DNA of 64,000 nt from the NCBI GenBank assembly GCA_037783545.1, contig JBBELK010000001.1, positions 1,054,001 to 1,118,000 of the forward strand, written 5' to 3'. Source of the stretch: Henricia sp. BOLD:AAB3569. Its lineage: Eukaryota > Echinodermata > Asteroidea > Spinulosida > Echinasteridae. Position 1 is the stretch's first letter. Every line of letters begins with the position of its first letter. The notes beneath the pieces were generated by a model, which had not been told where the DNA came from, searched no databases, and was given only the letters and a program-made list of their open reading frames with translations. Below, one piece after another: positions 21,817 to 34,165 of this stretch. The position numbers and the translations under genes are program-made.

Positions 21817-24800
21817 CTAGAGCTTCGCGTTTGTGTTTTTTACAAACGCAAGGTGATCGGGTGACATAAACATTGAAATGATGATGACGACACAGTTTTG
21901 AGATTGTTTGAAAACTTGAGTTGTTTGTTGTTGAAAAAAGTTTTGTGAATTCTCAAGACATGACTCTGACTATTCAACGCTAAAATTGTACTACTAGGTT
22001 TTCAGGCCAAAATTTATTCCTTGCCCCAAACACCCAAACTATATATCAAATGAAAGTTCTTGATGACAGAAATATAATGCTCTTTAAATGAAGAAAATCG
22101 GACAAGTACTTTTTGAGATATCCTGTTATATGTATTAAAATATCTATCATTCGATGAAGCCCGACCATACATTCACTGCGTATACCCCACAATGGCCCCA
22201 AAACGACATAATTTGAATAATTTTAGTAACATAAATCAGTATAACCTCTGCTATAGTTGAAGTATTCTCTTAAAACTTTCTGCATAAGGGTAATGTGGTA
22301 TGGTCTTTCAGAAAAAGTATAAATTATTTTAATAAAATTAATGTTGCCATGGAAACAAGCATTTTATTTTAATAAAATTAATGGTTGCCATGGAAACAAG
22401 CACATTTTCTCCAAAGAAAACAATATAATTTGACGTCTCCACAAACTTCAGATGAAATAACAGTTACTGGCAATGATATAGCTGAACAAGTGATAAATAA
22501 AGGCCAGTAACATTATTTGAGGTATTGTATTAGTCATCTTCAAGGTCAAAAGTCAATTTAAAGAAGTGGAGGATGCGGATGCTAGTGTGATACTCCGAGG
22601 TGGAGGGTTTTCCTGGTTTTCTTCTGGCTCGGCCATAGTCTTTAATATACTGGAAGTAGAGACAACAGGATAGTTTATTAAGTAGAGACAACAGGATATT
22701 TTATTATACCATGCCCTCACTTAAGATTTAGTTAACTTTCTCCTTTTTTTTTCCTTTTCTTTTTTTAATGACCTGACTGAAACAATTAGGGCGGCTATGA
22801 GTATGACTTTTAAAAACTTGTAAGTTGTAGTCCTATTCTCTTTAATACTTCAAGTTTGGTTTGTATTTATTGTTTTAATTGTATTTACAGCTGATATAGT
22901 GAACAAAATCAAACATATCAATTCGACAACCAAAACAAAAAATTCAATTTGAATTTTGATTACTTAGATCTGCCCCTCCAGGAATGCGGAAAAACATACC
23001 TCTAGTAATAATGGTATCGCCCAAAAAAAGGCATTGTGCATCCTATGTACGAACTACGATTGTACCATTTATTTTAAATATGGGGAGGGTTATACCTTCC
23101 TTTCAAAATTTAACGGACACGAGGCCTAAAAAATTTGGCTGATTGTAATTCTGACGTCCCAAGAAATATATCCGGCATATGTGTGAGATGTGTATTTTGT
23201 TATAAAATTACCAAAACAGCATGATTTTAAGACTTAGTGGTTGACACAACCAGATTCCAACGACCGGGGTCACGCCATGCATCACGCCGTCCTTTTACGG
23301 GCGAGTGCCCCATTCAATAGGCCAACACACACACGTACAGCGTGGCGTTCGTGTTTATCAAAAGAGCTTTTGAAAGGGTATAGAAAATACGCTCTCCATA
23401 AAAAAATAAACACATTTAACATTCCAAACTCGCACAAATAATTGTTAAGACATGTAAAATTCATTCAGTGAAACCTCCTACCTTTCAAAATGAAGATTTC
23501 ACCTCAAAAAATCAAGTTTACTTTTCCCTTTTTCGTAACTTCGGTTGTAAACCACCTACCAATAACAAGGACGCAATGACGTGTACAGTACCCCTTCAGC
23601 TATTCAGGGAAACCCTTTTCATGTACGTCACAAGTATTCGGATCCGCGGAAAGCACCCGAAGTGCATGCGCGCCCAGCCGAGCGGCAATTTTTATGGGCC
23701 GAATACTCGCGATCGCAACGCTTTGGGAAAAGCTGGTCGGGGCGAGAGTAGTTCATTCATAAAAGCCTGGGCTGTCGGTCATACCTCCGACGGCTGTTTT
23801 ATGTACGTTAGTGAATGACTGAAACTCTAAGCTTTCTAATCAACTGTTGCTCGTTAGATTTGGACAGGTAAAAGTGGATCAATTTTTGAGATGAAAAATA
23901 GTAAGATTTTGGTGCGGGCTGTGCGCTGTGTGTGCAGAGGGCTTCAGTCTCGTACAATCGAACTGAAAAACTGATGACGTCATAATTGTCAATCTCATCA
24001 TAACGTTACTATTGTGTGCACAGATTGTTAAAGTATCTACTGAAGAACAAGTTTTGACATGTAGGCCTAGGCCTATATGTGGTGAAAGAATCTTTACAAT
24101 ATCTATTACAGTTCTAAAGATTTTGTCATTTGAGATCATATTACTGTAGTATATCGCCGTGTGGGGAGTTGGGGTTCAATTGCATCTAGAATAAACTGAC
24201 GCTCCAGTCAACTTGAGTTGCGGTCCACCATGTCCATTTTATTTCCAACACAGCAACGATTTCCAGCATGTCACATTCACAGTTTTCGGGGAGAAGACAT
24301 ATTTACTCTGGTCTGCCGACTAAGGCTAGCCGTACATAATTACACCCAAGATACAACAGCTAAGTCACCAAAAGTAAATGCCCTTGTGCTATCTAGTGTT
24401 TATTCAACTTTCATGGCGATGATGCCACGGCAACGAGCAGTTTTACATCTTCAAAAGTCAAATTTTCTGGGTTGTAAATCAAGCCCTGCTTATTATGTCT
24501 CGTCTGTCTGACTTATTCACTACTAAAAGATACATTATGACCTCTGACCCGAGACAGGCGCCTAGATACAAGTTCTATTATTAGAAGTCGAGCACTATAT
24601 ATGGGCGCAAATCGTCAGATTAGTGGAGGCTTGGCATAGCGCCCTCAAACGACTGAGTTAGCTTAATTATCAAGGGACCCAACAAATAATTTCTCCACAT
24701 TACGTAACCACCGTGCACGTGATGACGTCATCAGTAGTATATATGTAGTCATAAAGTCAACATGTGAGGGAACATTTCGTTCCGTAGAAAAATGGTCAAA

Positions 24801-26366
24801 TTCCCTACCACTTTGGCTCTATTTGCATTCAAAGTGCTAAAAAAGTGTACATTTTCGAACCTCTTCCGGTTTGGACCGGAGGTTTGGGTCACACAGGGGT
24901 CATGCCATTGTATGATTTGTTCAGTTCATTGCGACCTATCATGCTGTGAAAGAATTGTTCAAGTATCTATTACGATTCTTGAGATATGAATTTTTGAAAT
25001 AATAACCATTTAATTTTTGTAATTTGACACCTGTGACGATATCATGACGTCACAATGTTGTGCACAAATTGTTCAACAATTTGATAAACATCAAGTTCTT
25101 AAATGTGGCGAAAGAATCACGCAAATATCTGCTGTAGTTCTCAAGATACAGCATTTTTAAACAATTCAGCTCCAAATTTGCGTATTTTGACACCACATTA
25201 CGTAACTACCGTCCATGTGATGACGTCACCAATGGTATAGTCAAAAAGTCCACATGTGTGGAAACATTTCGTTCCGTAGAAATATGGTCAAATTCACTAC
25301 CACTTTGAATCTATTTGCATTAAAAACGCTTTAAAAAATGCACATTTTCGAACAACTTCCGGTTTGGACCGGAAGTAGGCGTCACACAGGGGTCATGACA
25401 TTGTATGATTTGTTCAGTTCATTTAGACTTATCATGTTGTGAAAGAATTGTTCAAGTATCTATTACGGTTCTTGAGATATGAATTTTGGAAATAATAACC
25501 TTTGAATTTTTGTAATTTGACACCTGATGACGTCATGATTACGTCACACTTGATGCCATCATGATACTATACATTCTGGTGAAAGTCTGCCGTAGGGCCT
25601 ATGTCTGTATCTAATTTACTAACGATTCAGCTTGGTTTGATGGGCATTGTTACTGGTAAGTGTAAAAACTGAGATTCTCAGTTTCGTTGAACTTTGACCT
25701 CCAATTGACCCCAGAAGGAAGGGTCAGATGACAATGCCCACACAAAGAAAATTGTAGAACAGAATGTCATCTATAAACCTGCCAAATACGAAGATCATGG
25801 GTCACGTGGTTTTCAAGACGGAAGCATTTTAAAATATGCATATTTTTATTTTTTGGGGGGTGTAATTTGATACTTGATGACGTCACGATGACGTCACGCT
25901 TGATGCCATCATAATATTATACACGCTGGTGAAAGTCTGCCATAGGACATATGGCTGTACGTAGTTACTTAAAGATTCAGCTTGGTTTGATGGGCATTGT
26001 TGCTCAATAAGTGCAAAAATTGAGATTTTCGTTTTCGTTGAACTTTGACCTCAGATTGACCCCAGAAGGAAGGGTCAGATGAAAATGCCCACACGAAGAA
26101 AATTGTAGGCCATGATCTGATATATAAGCCTGTCAAATACGAAGATCATGGGTCACGTGGTTTTCTAGACGGAAGCATTTTAAAACATGCATATTTTAGT
26201 CATATTTGGGTTGTAATTTGATACCCGATGACGTCACAATGACGTCACACTTCAGTGCACACCTTCACATTGGGATTGATGTTCCTACCAAGTTTCAAGT
26301 TGATAGCTTGAACCGTTTTGAAGAAAAGCTCTGGAAACGTTTGAGTGGAAAAAGAAGAAAAAAAAA
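21817..26366 (-). mobile_element. Helitron-like block B, interrupted
   Basis: A second copy of block A with the same CTAG-hairpin end (21,817-21,850). About 170 bp in, homology stops near 21,988 and resumes at 23,966. The 350-bp repeat is present three times (25,528, 25,877, 26,226) rather than four. The A-rich end is followed by two hairpins. Confidence 0.5.
21990..23965. other. About 1.98-kb insertion within block B
   Basis: The boundaries come from comparison with block A. The interior is AT-rich with a duplicated TTTTAATAAAATTAATG segment near 22,330-22,385 and a repeated AGTAGAGACAACAGGATA near 22,655-22,690. No coding region, terminal repeat or RNA gene is recognised. Confidence 0.5.
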
Positions 26367-26389
26367 AAAAAAAAATCGTACAATAGTAA

Positions 26390-26480
26390 TAGGTGATCGG
26401 AATGAGTTCCGATCACCTAAAAAAAAGACAAAGAAATCGTACAATAGTAATAGGTGATCGGAATGAGTTCCGATCACCTA
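26390..26480. repeat. Two identical 13-bp-stem hairpins
   Basis: TAGGTGATCGGAA-TGAG-TTCCGATCACCTA occurs at 26,390-26,419 and 26,451-26,480, each preceded by ATCGTACAATAGTAA. GGTGATCGG also occurs next to the hairpin at the other end of blocks A and B, which ties these hairpins to the Helitron-like elements. Confidence 0.75.
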
Positions 26481-26828
26481 ATAATGAATATTTGTAATGC
26501 GCCGGTATCCATTAGAAAGATTATCAGATGCTATTAGTTTAATAGTAGTATGAATGGATGGGTCACATATACCGCCTTTGGATCTTACTAATAGTTAATA
26601 GTCCTTGTTTCATTTTGTTTATCCACAAAGGAGGGGATGATCCGATCGGATTTGGCATCTTGGCAGCAACTGTTACTCGACAACAACTATGACAGCAGAA
26701 GCCAAGGCGGCATAACCACTCATCGTGCACATCAGTTGATCTGACTAGGCTACTGCTAAGCAAGGCTTCGGCGTGAACCACGTCTTCTTGATCAAAGCTG
26801 CATTTTGACCACTTTTTCGACACAACTA
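26481..26828. other. Interval without recognised features
   Basis: No gene, repeat or RNA signal is seen between the hairpins and the foldback element. Confidence 0.4.
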
Positions 26829-27333
26829 TAACAGGTTGAGTAAAAAAAACTATACACTTTTAAAATTACTTATTGTGTTTCAGTGTATAAATATTTATTT
26901 GGGATGTTTTGACAACGTGTATTTTGGATAAGTTCTGGTGTGTTATTTGGTAGCAGTTCAATTAAATTATGTTTCATGCATGACCGCACATGAGGCAAAT
27001 AAGGGTGTCGGGTGGAACACGACTTGCGCCAATTCAGTATGGCTAGGAAGAAGAAAAGGATTTGAACCAGTGCAGAGCTGACATCCGTCCCGGATTTTGC
27101 AACAGGTTCTTCGGAAAATAATTAATTTGGTGTTCAATTCTGATGTTGGCGCAAGTCGTGTTCCACCTGACACCCTTATTTGCCTCATTTGCGGTCATGC
27201 ATGAAACATAATTTAAAGGACACAGGAGAACCTATCCAAAATACATGTCAGAACATCTCATATAAATATTGGTACACTAAAACACAAAAAGTAATTTTAA
27301 AAGTGTACATATAGGTTTTTTTACTCGCACTGT
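26829..27333. mobile_element. Foldback element with about 240-bp arms
   Basis: The left arm from GAGTAAAAAAAACTATA (about 26,838) through GGCAAATAAGGGTGTC and CACGACTTGCGCC is inverted on the right (GGCGCAAGTCGTG at about 27,146 to TTTTTTTACTCG at 27,325). Only about 80 bp in the centre is unpaired. Ends are near ACAGGTTGAGTAAA and TTTACTCGCACTGT. Non-coding. Confidence 0.75.
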
Positions 27334-27744
27334 AGAACGAACTTGCCATTGTAATTGCAACTCGGAAATTTTGCAAGTGTTATTTCCTAATCTGAATTTA
27401 ACCTTTCTTTGGCTGTGTAAACCACACAAATAAAAGTACGCTCTTCTCTGACTTCATATATAGTGCAGCTGAGCTAAACGTCACACAAGCATTCTCGAAC
27501 TCATTGTTAACACAGTGTGATGTGAAACATTTAAAGATGCCAAAGGAAGGAAGCCAAACACTTTCATTTAGAAAATACCAGTATATATTTGGCCTACACC
27601 TGCTGCTAAAGTATATAGGGATGTACATCAAATATCACAAAATAAATAAAATACAAAAATTGTAGAACTGTCAAGTCCATCGTGTGGTGTTTGCCTTTAT
27701 TTAGTGTGCTTTATACCCAAATATATATATTTTAAACTTTTAAC
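27334..27744. other. Interval without recognised features
   Basis: AT-rich sequence between the foldback element and the right GGTTAAA zone. No supported ORF or repeat. Confidence 0.4.
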
Positions 27745-28257
27745 ATAATAAATTAACCAACTGTTGGTAAAATATTGCCCAATTACTGTGAACAGCATTT
27801 CAGTAAAATGCCCAACCATTCGGGTATAACCAACTGAATGGTTAAAATTTGCCCAATTCAGCATTAACCAACAGATTGGTTAAAATAAAATTAACCAATA
27901 ATTGGTTAAAAAGTTTAACCAACCACGTATTAAAATTTAACCAACCTGGTTTGGTTAAGGTTTTAACCAACTGTTGGGATGTTCACCTGGTAATACATGG
28001 TTGGTTAAAATTTTAACCAAGTTGGTTAAAATTTTTAACCAACGTTCTGAGAGTGTACGATTTTGGCTGGCAACCCAGTTTTGCAAAATAAAGCAAAGAC
28101 ATTCTGTGCTAAGCAAATTTTTGTGCTAAACACCGCCGTGAAATTGGTCGCAAAAGTTAACCTGTCATCCCGAAATACAGATATTTCTATATAAAAAAAA
28201 GAAGTCCATGTGTATTTCGAGAATAAATGTTAACTTGCCATGTTAAAGACATATACA

Positions 28258-28482
28258 GTCCGTGCGTTTTTGAATTGATACCTCGACATACTCTTCCCTT
28301 TTGTTAACGCACCCCTCCCCCCCCCCACCCCAACCCCCCACCCCCCCCCCCCTCCTCCCCCCCCCTCCTCCCCCCAAAAAAACCCAAAGGAATTCATTGG
28401 ATAATTCAGACACAATGGGGAACGAAGGTAGGGAATACCCTCTGCCACATATATACAGTCCGTGCGTTTTTGAATTGATAAT
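28258..28482. mobile_element. C-rich CAGCACGATA-family MITE copy (unit 3)
   Basis: The same core and flanking TACAGTCCGTGCG repeats as in units 1 and 2, with a C tract at 28,311-28,375. Native non-coding unit sequence follows to 29,958 with no gene. Confidence 0.55.
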
Positions 28483-30264
28483 TTGAGAAACAAAAGTTGT
28501 TTGCTTTGAAATGAGAACGAAAAAAAGTACCAACATTTAGTTATCGAACAATTACTGTCAATATTTCGACAAATCGGGGCGAAGACTTGCCCAAGTCTGA
28601 CTTCCCGTGCTCGGTCTGAAACGCGCAACGCGACACTGCTCCCTTCTATTTCTTCTGTTTCCTCTGTACAGATGGGTGTTTACATCACATACAATGGTGT
28701 AAATATCATCTAGAATTGCTGAATAGTGAAATACTTATAAAATAACAAAATGTTGCTCTTATATAGGGCAGTTCGATATGTGACAAAAGGGATTCACATA
28801 CTGCCCATCTTCCTGACGCAAGAGTATTTGTTCCAACGTATACCGAGTTTCACAAAACCCTCGCTGAAACGAGTTGAGCTGGGCTTTATTAAGGAATATT
28901 ATATGAATATTGATTAGCAAGTGACGGTGTCGCAACTGACCAATCACGCGGCGCGCATGTTGCTCCTCGGTCATCGCGGTGCCGATATTGTTTGCGCGAC
29001 ATTCAAAATTGCAGCATAGCTATACGGACGCTGTTGCCAACAGCAAGAGCCAATCACGCGCCTCGCTCCGTTTAGTGGTAGCGTCCACTTTTACTAGGGG
29101 TTGGGGTCTAATGTTTAAATTAACAGTCACTGTAAGGACGTTTTTGAATAGATACGTATAAGCCTATCTTTATTCAGATGAACTACGTTTAGCTTTTAGC
29201 GAAATATAGTAAATCTTCCTTCAGTTATTATGAACATTTATATTGCTGCAAGATAAAATGATAAACATGTACATACAAATATCTCCCCTCCCCCCATAAA
29301 ATTGTGGTAATTGCGGCTACGATGTCGCAAGATACAACGCGCAAGATGATTGTTCGAAACGACTTCATTAAAAGGTCAAAAGTGCCAGGTCAAACAAATC
29401 CCTTGTCTCTCATTGGTCGAACAGCCCGAGGCCCTTAAATACAGCTTATCTCAACTCGATGCAGCAAGGGTTTTGTGGAACTCGGTGTGCAGCAAAGACC
29501 CTTGCGAAAGGAAGATGACACTTTTCCCTTTGGTTAATGTACCATCCCTACCCCCAAACCTGAAGGGAATTCCTAAGTTTAAAAATATTTTCTTGGATGT
29601 AAACGTAATTCAGACACAATGGGGGATTATTAATGGAGTGATAGATTGGTTCCCGATCCTAGCACTTATTGCGAAAATTTAGGGATCGGAAAAGGACAGC
29701 CATGACGGGCAGAATTCTGCCCGGTCACGTGGTTGTTGTTTTCTTTTTTAGTAAGTGCGTTATTTTGCATTGACATTTGTAACCCGGCCGTGCGTGTCGA
29801 ACATTATCTTAATGTAAATAAAGTAAAATTGCCTAAAGCATAGGGTTTTGCGAATTTTAAAATATAAAGCACACAATGTGCACGCTCAAAGACGACAAAT
29901 CACAGATCAAGATGAAGCGCTCTTTACCTGTCCCTATATTCTCCTATGTGGAATAAATGGACGGAAACCAGTCTATGGAAGTGAGTGTGCGGTACTCTCT
30001 GTCACATATTGTGCTGCATGTATACGTTCATTTATCCTACCTATAACAACAACTAAGCCTATTGTATATACAAACAGTTCAAGCTTTAGGAATCAAATTT
30101 AAAGTGACAGGTTAATGTCACAAGAAACATCCATGACGAATTTTGGATTAATTAAACGACCTATTACACGACACACATTCTTTATAGGCCTACATGCCAC
30201 AGCTTATGCAATTAAAATATCAATAGGCTTTCCAACACAAAGCCCACGCATGTAGAGTTATACC

Positions 30265-30638
30265 CAGCACGATATGTGGCAAAGGGACTTCTCCCCTAAC
30301 GCCCCTAACCTCAACACACACTTTTGTTAACGCACCAACACCCCCTAAAAACTGAATTCCTTGGATGTTTGATACATAATGGGGGAACAAAGGGGTTGGT
30401 GCATGGGGAGTCCCTTTGCCACATATCGTGCTTCATATAGAGTAGTATACCCAGCACGATATTTGGCAAAGGGACTCCCCTATAACGCCTCAATACCTCA
30501 ACACACTCTTCCTTTTTGTTAACGCACCCCTCCCCTCTCCCCAAAACTGAAAGGAATTCCTTGGAAATTCCTTGGATAATTCAGACACAATGGGGGAACA
30601 AAGGTAGGGGGTGATACCCTCTGCCACATATCGTGCTG
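30265..30638. mobile_element. Two adjacent CAGCACGATA-family MITEs (unit 4)
   Basis: Elements at 30,265-30,434 and 30,452-30,638, with ends and core as in the other units. Confidence 0.8.
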
Positions 30639-30802
30639 CATATGTAGAGTATATAGACACTTGCTTACCAAACCAGCTGTTGGAACAACAATTAAAAAAA
30701 ACCATTCAATCTATAACTTAGTTCTAGGCAACGCACATACCAGTGAGATGAACAGAATAGGCCTGCTTGGCTGAAGAAAAGAAAAAATCCCGCCAAAAAA
30801 TG

Positions 30803-30810
30803 TATATAAG
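30803..30810 (+). promoter_or_regulatory. TATA box of gene copy 4
   Basis: TATATAAG lies 81 bp upstream of the ATG. Confidence 0.65.
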
Positions 30811-30883
30811 AAGACAGGGTTCTTGAGGCATAATTCACAGTTGTACTCGTGAGTCAGTAGACGAAACATTAACGTGATACATA

Positions 30884-32429
30884 ATGGGTCCCAAGTTATC
30901 TTTGGTTTTTGTGCTGATGCTGTTTCTGCATCTGAACGGCGGCCATGCTGTGGGGGAAAAGACCACATGGTTCCGCCATAATGACGGCATCACACACTGT
31001 GTTCTTTTGAGCAACCCCAGCGGTGTCCACGCGGACCTGTCTATGTTGCAGTGCAGCGAAAAATGTGCATGGGATGATGGCTGCTTCTCATTCAGTTATT
31101 CGGACCCCCAGAGACAGTGTGAACTGACCGGGGCTTCGGGGATGTTGCTCCCACCTGTACCTGAAGGAAGTTTTGTTACTTTTTACCACACGTCGCAGGA
31201 GGTAAGTTGAAATGGGAAATAGTTGAGTAGTTGACCATGGCTTCATACGTGGTGTTCAAAACGTATGGATAACTGGAGAAATCTGGGGTACTTGTGAGAA
31301 TTCTTCCCACTCCTAAACTTGGGTTTTACATCAAATTACTGCACTTAGTAAAAAGCTTTCCATAGCAACAGCTGATTTTTAAAATAATCAACTTTCCAAT
31401 TATAGCTAGTTTTAAATGTCCTTGCGCCTACCGCGGTGTCATTGGTCGTCGTGGATGTGCTAATTCGACGCTTCATAGGTCTTTTTTTTTATTAAATTTT
31501 TTTTCTCCAGGAAATTGTTCTTGATTTAGTCTAATGAAACACCAGTAATTTGTCGATATCCGCGCCAATATTTTGCTTTCCTTTGTTTTTTACAGGGTGT
31601 CGTTCTCGAAAAACTTTCCGTCATCAAAACTAAAGGTAAGATTATGCTAGAAATACAAACAAGGGGTCGATTTCACGTGTGAATTTTTTTACAGGTATTG
31701 GGGTTTCTGTATGTCGTCGGCACGCCGATGTTTCCTTTTTTAAATTCCATGCTATATGGGCCTATCGCATTTCTAGTTCTGCATCCCCAATAAAACCCAT
31801 GCCAATTTTCCTTTTAACCAAATTGTCTTTTGCCCCCAACTTAATTAGGTCTACCTAGTACTGGACTCACTGGAAGCACTTTCGACACGCAAGCTTTGGC
31901 CGCTGTCGAGTGTGGAGGATCTCTACACTTGTGCGAGCTGTGGGAAATTCAGGCGATCGTCGAAGGCAACACTGCGGAACTACCTGAGAACACGGACATG
32001 TGGTACGCTGTGGCGGATAGTCAAGCCGTGGTCACCGGGGTGGACGTGACTCAACACGGCGTACCCATGGTCAAGCCTTCGCCCGGTGTTTGCTGCCCAG
32101 GGCGTCAACTCGACCCGAAAGACCCCATCGCCACCGAGGAGTCTTTTTCGCGCAATGACCGCGAGGCGCAGGCAGGCGCTTGCGCCATTCTGGCCGCTCA
32201 TCCGTGCACCTTTGCGGAGTTGAAGGCGGCCCACTTGAGGGGCTTTGGCATGAATGACTGGTCGTACTTTGCGAAGCCAGATCGTGACGCCACACTGTAT
32301 TCCGGCAGCAATGGCTGTGGCAGATACAGTTTTAAGCCAAACGAGTGTTACGAAGGGACCGTGGCAAACACACCAAGATCGGATGCTTCCGCGACGGTCG
32401 TTTGTTGTCCAAACATTTACGGTGCTTAA
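30884..32429 (+). CDS. Secreted PAN/apple-domain protein, copy 4
   Basis: Exons 30884-31201, 31596-31635 and 31849-32429 give 312 aa. An in-frame GGC duplication adds one Gly in the signal peptide region (HLNGGHAV). All five PAN-region Cys and ten C-terminal Cys are kept. Private changes are AAVECGG, QHGVPMV and RGFGMNDW. Exon 3 shares TGVDVTQHG and FAKPDRD with copy 2, whereas the short intron 2 (213 bp) is shared with copy 1. A candidate AATAAA lies at 33,019. Confidence 0.82.
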
Positions 32430-33230
32430 GTGCATGATCACCGTTAACGCACAAAGTAAAATAATGAACAAACTTGCTCGGTATTAATTAATATAGACGA
32501 CGGGACGATAAAGTGTAACTAGATTTATTCTGTTTAATGGAACTCGATTTTTGGGGGGCGGGGGTGGTCTAAAAAGGCTGGCGATTAGGCGATGTGCGAT
32601 TTGTTTATATCTAAAGCGCCCTCTGTTGAAAATTGGTCGTCGTTATAAGCGTGCATCTTGTATTGCACAAATTTGGTTTATTAATAAGGCCAAAGGTCGC
32701 AATTCAAAGACGATTTGGATTCGACCGAATTCCTGAACCAAATTTATGTAAAACATGATGCGTGCGCATAACGCCGGCCATCGTCGAATCAAAGGGCACA
32801 TCGTCTGTTGATATGGCTGTCTACCAATACAAACGCGTGTTTGCTCATTGCAAGATGATTGGTTCTTTAATTGAACTCCTCTAATTATCATGAACGGGTA
32901 TTCGCATATTTTACGAGGGTTACAATTAGTGTAGAAGCAATGCCAGACTTCGTTTAATTTCTTTGGATGGACTTGGATTATTCCAAATAGTAATTGTTTT
33001 AGTCGCATAAAGAAATGAAATAAACATAATAGTTGTGAGGCTAAATGCGTCTACTTGTGTCATTAGTAATTTTGAAACCCACGCAGTCTTCGTTTGGTCA
33101 TCTGTATACTAAATACGCCTGTGAAAGTAAGCGAATTAGTGCATCAGACGTTGTTAATATATAAAGCGTGCAAAAGGTTAATTAAGTTTGCGTGTTCCCA
33201 TGAAACGGCGTTTGATGTATTGAAGCCCTG
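32430..33230 (+). other. 3' flank of gene copy 4
   Basis: Homologous to the other 3' flanks; no gene. AATAAA at 33,019-33,024. Confidence 0.5.
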
Positions 33231-33468
33231 GGGCCAATTTCACGGCGCTGTTTAGCACAACAATTTGTTTAGCACAGATTTTCTTTGCTCTGTAAAATGA
33301 GTTAACAGCCAAAATTGTATATCAAATTGTATTTTTAGGAACGGGAGCAAAATATCAGTAAATACACATCACATACGATTTTGGCTGGCAACCCAGTTTT
33401 GCAAAATAACGCAAAGAAATTCTGTGCTAAGCAATTTTTTTTGCTAAACACCGCCGTGAAATTGGCCC
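33231..33468. mobile_element. CTG-site MITE (unit 4)
   Basis: An uninterrupted 238-bp copy with GGGCCAATTTCACGGCG ends and CTG on both flanks. It serves as the reference empty site for the TTAA and TA insertions in units 2 and 3. Confidence 0.9.
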
Positions 33469-33589
33469 CTGGTCGCAAAAGTTAACCTGTCATCCCGAAA
33501 TACAGATATTTATATTTAAAAAACAATAAGTCCATGTGTATTTCGGGAATAAATGTTAACTTGCCATGTTAAAGATATACAGTCCGTTT

Positions 33590-33745
33590 GAATTGATACC
33601 TCGACACTCTTTTTGTCAACGCACCCCGCCGCCCCCCACCCCCAACAAAACTGAAAGGAATTCCTTGTATAATTTAGACACAATGGGGAACGAAGATAGG
33701 GAATACCCTCTGCCACATATATACAGTCCATGCGTTTTTCAATTG
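33590..33745. mobile_element. C-rich CAGCACGATA-family MITE copy (unit 4)
   Basis: A short C tract (33,624-33,643) with the common core ACTCTTTTTGTCAACGCACC and ACACAATGGGG. Confidence 0.5.
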
Positions 33746-34078
33746 ATAATTTGAGAAACAAAAGTTGGTTGCTTTGAAATGAGAACGAAACAAAGTACCA
33801 ACATTTAGTTATCGAACAATTACTGTAAATATTTCGAATCATTGCGGTTCGCCAACAAATCGGGGCGAAGACTTGCCCAAGTCTGACTTCCCGTGCTCGG
33901 TCTGAAACGCGCAACGCCACCCTGCCCCTTCTATTTCTTCTGTTTCCTCTGTACAGATGGGTGTTTACATCACATACAATGGTGTAAATATCATCTAGAA
34001 TTGCTGAAATACTTGTAAAATAACGAAATGTTGCTCTTACATAATGCAGTTCGATATGTGATAAAAGGGACTCCCATA

Positions 34079-34165
34079 TAGACTGGTTCCCGTCCACATA
34101 TTCCACACAGGAGAATATATATTCGCAATAAGCCAACGAATCTATAGGGATCGGGAACCAATCTA
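34079..34165. mobile_element. TAGACTGGTTCCCG-family mini-MITE (unit 4)
   Basis: An 87-bp copy at the same position as 4,368-4,454 in unit 1. Confidence 0.7.

Larger units (their letters stand above)
17829..28055. mobile_element. 10,227-bp TA-flanked element with GGTTAAA-rich ends
   Basis: Terminal inverted repeats are CACTCTCAGAACG at 17,829 and CGTTCTGAGAGTG ending at 28,055. The element is flanked by TA at 17,827-17,828 and 28,056-28,057. Units 1, 2 and 4 carry the empty site CACATACGATTTTGG, so the boundaries are firm. About 270 bp at the left end and 310 bp at the right end are built of GGTTAAAA / TTTTAACC motifs. A TA duplication is typical of Tc1/mariner-like elements, but I find no transposase ORF in either strand, so superfamily and autonomy are open. 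The interior is mostly later insertions. Confidence 0.85.
17683..28147. mobile_element. CTG-site MITE (unit 3), split by the 10.2-kb element
   Basis: Left part 17,683-17,828, right part 28,056-28,147. The left end is mutated and the right terminal GGCCC-CTG has been lost (TTGG joins TCGC). Confidence 0.75.
11698..29958 (+). repeat. Tandem segmental unit 3 (gene copy 3), expanded by insertions
   Basis: Native length is about 5.7 kb. It is interrupted by the 12,020-14,365 insertion cluster upstream of the gene and by a 10,227-bp element (17,829-28,055) downstream. Native sequence resumes at 28,056 and runs to the unit 4 start. Confidence 0.88.
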
